From positions 5,782,507 to 5,846,506 of the forward strand of contig NC_089273.1 of assembly GCF_963678975.1 (NCBI RefSeq): a stretch of DNA of 64,000 nucleotides, given 5' to 3'. Positions 48,001 through 60,526 of this stretch are shown in pieces (the stretch's first letter is position 1; the number at the start of each line of letters is the position of its first letter). The notes beneath the pieces were generated by a model. The model saw only the letters and a list, made by a program, of their open reading frames with translations. It was not told the DNA's origin and searched no databases. A program made the translations under genes and the position numbers. This DNA comes from Dysidea avara (lineage: Eukaryota > Porifera > Demospongiae > Dictyoceratida > Dysideidae).

Positions 48001-49919
48001 GTGTATATGGGTTGATCATTGTAGCAGTGTCTTTTGATAGTTTGAATAACAGTAGAGTTACAGCGACAAAGTTATAAAGCAAAAACCAAGCAAGTGTAAA
48101 ATCATGGGATTGAGATACTCTAATAGAGCAGTCACCGCGGGGTTAAAAAGGTGTGCAAAAAATGTCGAATAAAAAACTTACCAGAGTTCGAACCAGGGAC
48201 CTCCATACCTAACACCTGTATCCTTGACCATTGAACCACTGCTATCTTGGCTGATCACCTCACTTAATTTCTGCTTTATAAATGAAATTGCTAGTTGAAA
48301 TCTGCTTATAATCAAACATTTGTAATTTCATAGATCTACCAATAGAAGTACTAGATTGTTCTAGAACATTCTATGTATGTTCTATTAGAAGTCCTCAAAA
48401 AAAATGTGCACTCTATTAGAGTATTACAATAATATTATCAAATATTGAATTAAATCATGCAATGAAATACATTTATAAGTATGTCTGCAATAATCATTGT
48501 ATCTACATAGAAAAGAAATGTGAGTAAAAACAAACCTCAAAGTCAGCCATAGGCTGGTTTTGGGGCCTTATAAAGTACAAAAAGATGTGAAATCCACACA
48601 AAAACAGCCAAGCTGTGAAAAAATGGTACGGCCTTAAAAAGCCTGGGTGAAGAAAGTTGTGAAATCAAAGTTAGTAGCCAACAATGTACTTTATTTTGTA
48701 AAAGCACTTGAATTCTGAGTGAAATTAAGAAGGTGTGATTTGATGTACACCCTGTATACAACTCCACCAGACTTGTCACATTCGTATTCTATAAATAGAA
48801 CAATGATGATCAACTGCATTATACTGAGATCAGCTTATCACCCTCCTCAATAAAATGATTTTTGAATAATTTATTTTAGTGGCGCTTAGAGCGTGTTCAA
48901 CCTCCTCCAGGTACTGATATTGAGACTCATACATTACATAACCATAAACCTGTCTACTAAGGTAATCTATTATAAAAAACAATTTCGTTTATGTACAAAG
49001 CTAGACAGTCTTGCTATGGTAACATTGTAAGTGTAGGTTTTCTGGTAAACTCAAACCCACAATCATATTTCACAAGCTGTATTATAAATACAGTAGCCAA
49101 TTCATATTCATTTACCTGGTTTTTAGATGATTAAACAACATCAACTTATTTTTTGGAAGACTCCAGTCAACTGACAAGCGAGTCTGAGCTACTAATTTGT
49201 ATAGTAATTAGGGGTAGATGATACCAGAAAAATTTGCTTCAATATGAATCCAAGTACTTTTGTCATGGTATTGATGAGTATCGATAATGATACTGAGTAC
49301 TTGTGATTTTTGTGGTTATTAGCCAAGTAGTGAACCTCACAGTGCTGAAGCTTTCTCAGTGCAATGACTGGTGGGTTGAATAAAGCTTGCATTATAGTAC
49401 AGTAATGGCTGAAACATTCCATTTTTTAGTGTTTGCATCTGTAACACATGCACAATGTAAGCAGAACATCTCGTGATCACCTAGTATCAAAATTTCTGAT
49501 TCTACGTAAAAAGTACTTGATAAAAAGTATCGGACAAAGTATCGGACATTCTGGTATCGGTATTAATATTATCTTAGTTGTATCACCCCACCCCTAATAG
49601 TAATAATCCTGGCCTGTTTATTATTATTGATGGCTGTTCCATTAGCAGTTTTTTAATGGGCACTTGAGTGCACCTACCTAGTTAAGGTCCCAACTGATCA
49701 GGAAATGTTGCTTGGTTAGTTCTAGTTTATTATGCAAGTATCCAGATATTGTACTGTATGTTATTAATAATTTGTGGTGTGTCGTCAACATGTGATAATG
49801 ATGTCATTACAAACATGTCAGATGAAGATGGGTCACATGTTACCATAAGGAGCTTACTTGATTAAACCAGTACAGAGAGTGTTGAAGTATTACTTGTTAT
49901 TGGAGGTGTGTACTGCGTG

Positions 49920-50011
<92 letters not shown>

Positions 50012-50244
50012 TAGTAAAGTTTCTTACTCAAGGAAACAACAACACCAAATTGGCACAACCAGGCATCGAACCTAGAATCTTTTTAATCACTTGGATGATA
50101 TTTTAGCAACTTGGCTATGCTGCCTCATTGCCGTACACAGACACACACATGCAGACTATACGTACACGCGCACAGACTACACATGTACACACACTACACA
50201 CACAAGCGCTACACACACAAGCGCTACACACACGTACACACACA

Positions 50245-50296
<52 letters not shown>

Positions 50297-53200
50297 CACA
50301 CGTGCACACTGTTCTAGGCTACCCAGCTGTATGGGGGACCTAGTGGCCTGGTGTCATTTGGGGAAGCAGCCCACCGAGCTGTAACATCAAATGGATACCT
50401 GATGTTTACTGGGGAAGCAAATTCCCAGCTGCCCTTGTATTGTTTAACAGTGTTCGGATTGTTGTGGAACTTTGGGTTCCATGACCTCTCTATCTGAGAC
50501 CTCCTACGCGTGACTCTGGGATTTACCTTCACAAGACTCAAGTGTCTGAGTTGTGCATTGGCATCCCAGTGCTGGTTTGCTGGGTGGCAATATCTGTGTT
50601 TTCCATGGCTGCCGTAAGCTTAGCTTTGTATATGTTAGAGCTGGAACAAAGGCCAAATGTAGTGTACAAAGCTTCTTGCAAGAAAGGTACCAAAGTTTTG
50701 TTGGCTATATCATGTTGCTTATTAGTGATCATAATTTGATAAGTGTGCACCCATATGGTCTCACACTACTGTTGCATGTACAGGCTATAGCTAGCATGTA
50801 TATCTGCTTAGAAATAGAATACAAATTTATCAGTGTTGGCTGCATGCTTCTAGGCAGCACATGACTTTTTTACTGATTATACATGCCAGTATCCATGTCT
50901 ACGAAGCTTTGTAAGGACAGAACTGCCTTCGAAGGTTACAAAACCTTCAGAGCTTTGTTCCATCCCTAGTGTATGTGTTGTGTAGTGTGTTTGTGTGTAT
51001 TTGTGCCCACTATGTGCGTGCATGTGTGTGGTATGTAGTGTGAGTGTGTGTGTGCATGTGTGTATACAGTGTATGTTCGTATGTGTGTATGCTTTGTTAT
51101 AATATAATTCTGTATAAAGTGTAATGTATGTACAAGTATTATGTATACCGGCCTTACAATTATGGAGTAGATTTTGCTAAAGTAACATTAAGACAACCTT
51201 AGGACAACTTTATGTTTTATATTAAGACAACACAATATAAAACACTTTGCATGACTTCTACAGTGAATTACATACATTAGTGGATAAAAACGGTTACATA
51301 TACTTCAGTGTACTCCTATAATTATTTCTAACCACAAAAAAGTGATGGGATTTAGGCAACTGTGAGTGCCAGCAATTAGTCTGATAGCAATGGAGAGAAT
51401 GCACAGCCTTACTAGGAAGGTAGCTGATTTAGACAGGTAGACAATGGGATAAACCTCTCACTTGGAGGAGTTATAAAGTTAGCCTGTTGGCCCTCCTTGA
51501 CAGGTAGTCACTAGGCAGGCTGTTCTGTATTGCCCAAATAGCCGGCAAGTACTTAGCATAGCTCGTGTTTCTGAAGTCTGCCATTACAGTCTACACAAAA
51601 GTGCATTGTTTCTCGCTTGTGTTTGCATTGTATTGTACATTGTACTATAGGTAACCATATAACATGCTGATACAGGTGGTAGGTTTATTTTATTAAGGCA
51701 TGTCGTTTTTCTTTTTGTCATAGCAACTAAACAAATGTGTCAAACCTGAGGAGGATGGCAAGGAAGAAATAACGGTTAGTGTTCTGCGATACAATGCATT
51801 TTGTGTATCACGTATTACCATCAATGAACTGTTTGATACGATACTGTATCACGATACTATAATGAAGTTGTCATGGCTAATTATAACTAGCATATTAACT
51901 ACATAATACGTGTACCAATATCCTATTTATCCTTAAAGAGCCAACACTGATTCTACATTCACTGTGTATACAAATGTCTTTATTCAGTGAATGTTAATAA
52001 ACTACAATATGTGACTAGGCCTGTGAAAAAGGGCATGTGGACACATGATTTTTGCCTACTTTTTCAAACTTCCTTGATTAATAACTTTTAATACCTATGT
52101 GCTATGGCAATAAACTTTTTACCACTTAGTCAGCCTTTAATTGGGTTTATAATGCAAGTTACAGAAAGCAAATATTCCGTTCCAATACTGAGATATGGCC
52201 TGTAGTATGACAGGGTGTAGTTTGTGCCCACATGCCCTGTTTTCACAGTCCTGGTCACATATACTGATGTGACAAATAGCTAGTATGATTTTTAGCATAA
52301 AAACAGAGTTGCTGTTAAAAGCTAATCTCTACCTACTTGCCTCTATTACACCACAAAGGCAATTAGTTTCCACAAACATTTAAAGGCTTGTACAGATTAC
52401 TCTGCATTTTGATGAGTTGTCTACATGGCTAGTACATACAGCAGATTACAATAATTTGTTGATATCGTTATCGTATCGATTTTCGATTCTTCTTTAGCAA
52501 ATTTCAATATTTATCGAAAAGGAAATATTTTGCGATAATTATAGAAATATCGAAGAATATTTTGATAAATCTACGGCATTTAGTGTGTGATTGTGCAATC
52601 ACGCTAGAAGTGAAGGTTGGTTCTGTACAATCCAGCCACTTTAAAAGCTTGTCTACCAGTTTTCTAGGCTTATTATTAGTTCTATGCGATAGTTTTAGTG
52701 TGTAAATTGTATTTGAAGCATATTTATAAATGTCGGCTGCCCATACAAAAATTACTCCACCAACACAATTTAAAATTATCAAAAATCAAATCAAAATTTC
52801 GATATTTACCCCATTATTGTACCGATATTGTATCAAAACGAAAATCCTGATATTGCACACCACTATAACAGATTGTTTACTGCTTAGTGGTGCCGTTCTT
52901 TATACTTAATTTAATAATTATAACCCTTTCACCACTGAATTTTCCGTTGGACCATACAGTCTGCTACAAATTGTGCTATACAAGCTTAACTGTACACTAT
53001 AGTACTTAGTTACCATACCTCTAAGTAATCGCTATAGACTAAGGACCTCAACTAGGTTGTTTTTGTTTACGTAAATAAAACCACTAAGTAAGTACAAGAC
53101 AACAAAACTGAAAAATATGGTAAAAGCAGCTTAAATAAGTAGTTAGTTACAAATAAAGTTGCTACAGGTAAGTATTACAGTCCATACAACTATTCTAAAC

Positions 53201-56200
53201 AGTCTCCTTACTGAGCGATTGTTTCTTCGGCTAGTTTTTTTGAGATTTATACCAAATCTTGTATCACGCATGAGTATACGCACATGAGCGAATCACACCA
53301 CACTTCTGAAAATCAGCCGACGGTGATCCTTGGCTGTCTTAGCCTACTTATCAATAACAATCCAGTGGACTTCAAAACGTGACTATCAACTCGCGGATGC
53401 ATGACAGTCGTCTTTTCTAAAAATAAAAACTTTGCGGTATTACATAACAAACCCGCAGTAGTGCGCAAAGGTCCAGTTTTCCCAGAAACAGTACCTCTGT
53501 TGGCGTGCGCGTTTCAGGGTAAGCGCATTGTACTATAAAATGCATGATAGAAGTGGTAGCGCATTAGAATTGTACTCGAAGCACGTTTTATAGTGTCAAA
53601 CCGGATAAATCCGGTTGAAGCGGTGAAAAGGTTAAAAGTGTAACAAGTAGTGTTATTAGAAGACCTGGGTAAGAATATTTTAGCCATAAAAGCAGCACTT
53701 GTACATGTGTATTTATATGGCTTCCCATAACGTTGCATTTTATAGCACAGGTAAAGAGAGAGGCTTTCTATTTGAGTATCTAGATCACTGTTACAGTAAT
53801 AGAGCAATCACTGACTGTTCTACTGGAAAACTTTGGTATCAGTATTTTCTTAGTACAGTATCGTATCATGATACTTACTGGCTGTATTGATATGTATTGC
53901 AGATCCCTAGTAAAGGTACGTACATGTTGTTAAATTTGCAATGAGGTTTCCCTCCTCCAATTATTCAATATGTGACATTAGTCAAAAATTAATGTTCCAA
54001 CAATAACACTTTTAATACAAAGTGGTACGACTGAACTAAAATACCATACCAATATGATTATTATATGATTACAATACTAATACCTACATGATAATCAGTC
54101 AAATAACACACATCATCACTGATGAAGTTAAATGATGTAATTTTTTGGTCTGATTTTGATTTCTATAAATGGTAGAGGATGCCACTGGCCATTGAGGTAT
54201 ATTGTATAACCTTTATTGTACTGATGGTTGAGAAATATGTCGGAGCAGGCTCTGTACCACCATCCACCAGAATTACCACCAGCATCATGGACCGCACAAT
54301 TATTACCCCAGTTATCGTGGTCCCTGTCCCTTGTGGTGTACTTCATCCCATTAATTGCATAAGTACTAAATGGATCAGTTGTAACTCCATCAAATCCTGA
54401 TATGGTTAATGGATACTGTTCAGTGGCTGGTCCTACTCTAAAGTTACTGTATGATAGATAACCTTTTGTTCCATTAGTAAATGTATAGTCAATACGTAGC
54501 TCCCACTGTCCTTGATTAGTTAAAGTATGCATCCCACGTAATCCAAACCAAAATTCTCCAGTCAGACTACCAAATCCATCTTCATAATCTATCCAGTCTC
54601 TGTTAAAGTCAACACTTCCATCTTTTCTTCTCTGAACAACTAACCATCCTCCTCCTCCTGAGGTAGTATCACAGTATACTCTAGTATTGGAACACTTCAC
54701 TCCACCAAAGTTACCAATAGTGTAGACTCCTGGACTCTTTGCATTGAAATGAGTATTGTTGTAGCCAAGGCAACAGCAACTTTCAATGGGACCACTATTA
54801 GTTTGACACTCTCCATCAACCAGTACTATTCCTATAGCACTAACCACTAGTATTGAAATAGTGATAGTATTGATCATTGTAAACTTGTCAACACTGGTCA
54901 ACAGTAATCTGTTGATAGCATATCAGAGCAGTAATTTTATACTACTCTATGTTGCCTTATAAAGTTAAGTGATAATGTCATTGTTGTAATGTAAAATTAC
55001 CAAATATGGAGCTTGTTCTGCACTTCAGTAGTAATCACAAAATCTCCTATCCTAATTAGGTAACTACTAGAGTGTTATTGTAATGTGGTTACTATCGCAC
55101 ATCTATGAATATATAATATACCAATCAGCCTACACATTCCTGTAATGTGTACATGACTGATGAATCTCATGTACTAATATGGTAATCATTCCAATACAAG
55201 ACATCCACTCAGTATCCAATAATCAAGACACATGGTAGTGTCGTGTGTTGAAAGAGTGATAGTACTGATCATTGTAGACTTGACAACACTGCTGGATCAA
55301 CTGTAAACTGTTCATAGCACATCAGAGTAGTGGCTTTATACTACTCTGTATTTCCTTATCAGGTCAAGCTGTATGAAGTGTTTTTGTTGTTGGTGCAATG
55401 CAAAATTACCAATTATGGAGCTTGTTCTGTACCATAACATTACCACCATTAGAATATACAGTACAATTGAAGGTACCTCCTGCCTGATCATTGTCCCTGT
55501 CCCTTGTGGTGAACTTCATCCCACTGATTGAGTAGGTAATAAATGGATCAGTTGTAACTCAATCAAATCCTAATGGATACTGTTCAGTGGCTGATCCTAC
55601 TCTAAAGTTACTGTATGATAGATAACCTTTTGTTCCATTAGTAAATGTATAGTCAATACGTAGCTCCCACTGTCCTTGATTAGTAAGGCAATGGATGGCA
55701 CGAAGACCATACCAAAATTCTCCAGTCAGACTACCAAATCCATCTTCATAATCTACCCAGTCTCTGTTAAAGTCAACACTTCCATCTTATCTTCTCTGGA
55801 TGGTCATCCATCCTCCTCCATCAGTGACAGCATCACAGTATCCTTCAGCTATCAGTTCACAATCTCCACAAAAATTTGTAATGTTATAAACATGTGACTT
55901 GAGGGAGGTAGAAAACTTGAACTCATTTCCTTTGACTTCCTAACAACTTTCATTAACAAATGGAGCAACAGGACAACCATCAACTGTCACCAGTACTAAC
56001 AGTAGAATGATTGTGATGAACATCATCATGATGGCATACAATCGACTCATAGGTGAAGTGTTGTCTCCTCAAATCAAGTGTTGCTTGATACTAATAATAA
56101 ATGTACCACATTTCTGTATTCCTTTTATACTACTCTACATGTGCTGAGTCAGGTAAATAAGTACTTGCTCAGCATGTGAACACAGCTGAGGAATATATGG

Positions 56201-59200
56201 TTTGGTATGTATATCAAAGAAAACAAATCTCAAGCTGTAGGTACTTACTGCAACGACATTTCCAGTTCTACAATGAATGTACTGATCTCAGCACAAAATC
56301 TACAGTACATTTGGTGGTATAACTTCAACCCATATAGGGCAAGACTTTGAAACTAATGATGCTGTTGATTTTCTGATTTACTGAATGTTGCAGGAAAAAA
56401 GCAACTGTGCTGTAATTTTTGTGCACTACAGGTGTATATCCAATAAGTGGGCTTGTTTTCTCTGTACTGATGTGACTGCAAAAACCATTTTGGCACGAAC
56501 TACAACTGATCTCATAAATACCATACAGTATTTATGTACCCTAGATTCTTCAACTGGCATTGAGGGGTTTATTAAAGCTTAAATGTAATAGAGTGAAGAA
56601 TTTTAAGTTACTGAAGTTTGAAATACATAGGTATGTGCTAAAGTCCTTACATATGTATCTGCTGATGTAGACATGGTTAAATCATTCAGCATGTGTTGTT
56701 CATGCTGATCATGCATTTCATCACTGTTGTTTGTCTACCTTATATACACTGGGGAATGGAAAGGAAGTGATTGAGGTTAAGTACTTGTGAGATTGCAGTA
56801 AAAATATTTTTTTTAAATGTGCAAAGGTTTGTATTATCCACTCACCACCACAACCGCCATATGGTGGTATTGCCTGTAGCATCACTCTGTAAGCACTCTG
56901 TGGTTTCTGTCAAGTGTTTTAGTAGCTCCTGCACTTATTCTGTAGTGGTCATGCTCTTAAATGAACAAAAACAGGGATAACTGGTTCCTTGTGCACCATT
57001 GCGGGTAAGGTTACATCATCACAGCAGCACTACTAATGAAGAGAAACAGTAAGAAGGCGGATTACGTATAGGCGTGTTGTTACTTTTGTATGTAATGGCT
57101 TTGTGTGTATATGTACATGTGTACTTGCTCAAACATTTGAAAACCAGACATGGAGATAGTCGCTTCAACTGTCAACAGATTACTGATGTTTACCATGTTA
57201 TTATAAGTGTGTAGTTGTTGTTTACACAACGGCAACCACAAGGCCATTATAATGTTAAAGTGCAAAAATTAGCCTGAGTGAAACCAGTCTAGTACTGACT
57301 CTAATTCCTTGTTCTATAGCAAGTAGTTTGATATAGAATTATATTGTACAGTATGTTTTGTAAGTCATAGCAGTTTAAAAGCAGTAAATTGGAGCTTGGC
57401 GGTAAGGGTTAAATGTCATGCTAGACTTACAGTAGCACATATGAGCATAATTATGTGTTAGAAATGGATATTGAGTCTCTCCAGTTAATGGCCGTTTGGT
57501 AGCCTGCAGCCCACTATTAAACACTGAATACAGACAGTGAAATGTACAAAAACTGCCTTTTAATTATTTTACTGCTGTTTAGTTATGCTGCTATACAGCA
57601 TGAGGCTCAATACAGTACTTAATCCTTACCCTGTAATACTGCTATATGACAGTGATAGTTAATCAGCGAGCATCTTTTTCCAGTTGACGAAGAGCAAGCT
57701 CAACGAACAAGCTGTGTAGTCTTTCGTGGCCATTCAACACAGGAGCTTAACGATTAGAAATTATAAGTGTCAATGCTAAGCCCCTATACACAGCTGCCAC
57801 TAACATGTCATCACTGCAGTGTTGTCTATCTTATTTGTACTGAGGAATGGAAAGGAAGTGATGGAGGTTAAGCAGCAGTAAAAACATTTTTAATGTGCAA
57901 AAGTTTCATTAACTAAATAACCCACTCACCACCACAACTGCCATATATGGCTGTATGGATAATAATTCCTGTAACATCACTTTCTGTGCACTTTGTAATT
58001 CTGTCAAGTGTTTTAGTATCCCCTGACCTTATCCTATAGTGGTCACACCCTTAAGTGAATGGGAACAGGGATAACTAGTCCTTATGCATTATTGTTGGTA
58101 AGGTTACATCTTCGCACACGTTTGGTTGCTGATACTAAGCATTGTGAACAATTCTCAAAGTAATAGTGGCACTACTAATGTAGAGAAACAGTAAGGAGAT
58201 GTTGCAGTGGTGTGTAGCTACTTTTGAATGCCTCGAATCAGTGGCCTTGCGTATACAGGGTACACACGCATGCACACTTGCTCAAACGTCTGAAAACCAG
58301 ACTTAGGAGATGGTTGGTTCAGGTTAGCAATGTTTACCACGTGATTATAAACAATACTAGACTGATAAGTTGTTAGATATTTTGTGTTGTTTCACTCAGA
58401 CTGATATTAGCACTTTAACATTATATAATGGCCTTGTGGTTGCTGTCGTGTAAACAACAACTACACAATTATCAAATTGCTTGTTCTATAGCGAGTAATT
58501 TGATATAGGATTATATTGTATGTTTTGTAAATTATAGCAGTTTAGAAACAGTAGATTGGAGCCTCTATTAAAGTTTGTGCTAGAATTAGCATATGTGAGA
58601 GGACATGTGTTGGAAGGGAGTTGTAAAAATAATGGAAAAGATAAATATTATGTTGTTTTGCAGTTTTCACATATGTAATAATTATGGTTTGTTTACCTTG
58701 TAACAACTCTGCATAGAACACAATAATGATGAATAAACCATAGCTAGGTGAGCATTAAATAGGACATTGACACAGAACCACAAACAGAAGTATACAATGG
58801 ATGCTTAAAAGTGGCATGCCAGGGTGCTGTGTATATTGAATGGAATATACGTAGTTCCATAGGAGTGTATTGAACAAAAAGGAGAACCTAATAGATCATG
58901 GTAATGGCCGCTTTCATCCACCAAGAACTCTGGTAAAATACATAACAACTCCAAATTATTGACCATATTTAAATTAAAACAAACACAACAATACATCTTG
59001 GTCCCATAGGTGGCAGAAAGGGGAGGGGAGCCAGACCCCCCCCCCCCCCCCCCCCCTTGATCTGCTGAGGGGGGGCTTAGAGAATAATATCACGCCGAAA
59101 TTATCCTTCTTGGAGTGGGGTTGAAAACCATGATAAAGATCGAGATACTCTAATAGAGCAGTCACTCTAGTGAAGCAGTCACAGTATTAGAGCAGTGTTA

Positions 59201-60428
59201 AGTGAGCTATGTAAGGATTTTATGTACTTTATCAGCTATAAATGTGTAGCTGGTGAGGTTGGCAGCTATTGTCAGCTGGCTGTGACCTTTTTGTTTGTTT
59301 TTTTTTGGTCTCACCTTACCAAACCAGAGACAATGTAGTGCCTCAGTTCATTTTGACCATAAGTCTGGATCCGCCCCTGGTCAGCCCCCCGTCATATTAA
59401 CTACTTTCTCTGCCACTGCTTGGTCCCAACAGGTCTGTCTCCATTCAGTTTACCTCTGAAAGAGGACAACCTCATTTTGTTGCAGGCTTACAGCTACTGT
59501 AATCTAAGTCAAATGTTCTCAGTCGCAAAATTTCCATTATAGAAAAAATGTTCCACTATATTAACTACAGCAGTATTGTAGCCTAGTACTTACATAACTT
59601 TTACTACTTCCTTACAGGCAGCTTCTAGTACCATGACACAAGTAGCTGAGCACATCAACGAAGTGAAGAAAAGTTATGAGACCAGCCTACTAGTACAGGT
59701 AAAAGAGTACACAACACATACACATATTTATACAGTTTGTTTAGTAGCAGTCACCACTGACTGTAATGCACTAGTACAAATACTGTGGACCTGAAATAAT
59801 GTTGGCCATGTTGTATGTAGGTGCCAAATACATACAACTTCTATGTACTAAGGATGAAATAAATATCAATTTTGTGAGACCTTAATGTTCTTTAGATGAA
59901 ATTTTCCTAAAGTGAAGCCACAGTCTTTGACTACACTTTGATATAAAGAGAATGATAAGAAACCTCAACTGTTAGTACATTGTGGTTGCTGACATGTAAA
60001 ATGTGTGGGTAAAGTGCCTTTCACAAAGTTGTTGCGTATGTACATTATTGTTGGTGTTTAGTTGTTTGTTGTTTACTTCACAGGAAATACAATCACAATT
60101 AATAGGATGGGAGGTATGTAATTCATTTTGGTGTAGCCTGTTTATTTGTTTAGTTGTGTACGAACATTATGAGTGGACTTTTACTTTAATAACTTTTTGC
60201 ACTTTTTCTTGTTCATCATATTATAAGTATATATTATCCACTTATTACAGGGTAATGATCTACTGACTTATGGAGATCTTGTGGAACAGGTACGGCTTGT
60301 TAGTAAATGTGTAGCATATACCTATACCCTGTATATACTGTATTGGTGGTTCTCTCTCTCCTTGTTGGGGAGGAGTTTATTGTTGTCTTTTTGGTAAAAA
60401 TTCCAGCAGAAAGTACGTATGTATTCCA

Positions 60429-60526
<98 letters not shown>

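Noticed and set aside
48181-48252. Functional tRNA gene
   Set aside because: A and B boxes are present but acceptor pairing is poor and the T stem has a mismatch; a SINE head fits better.
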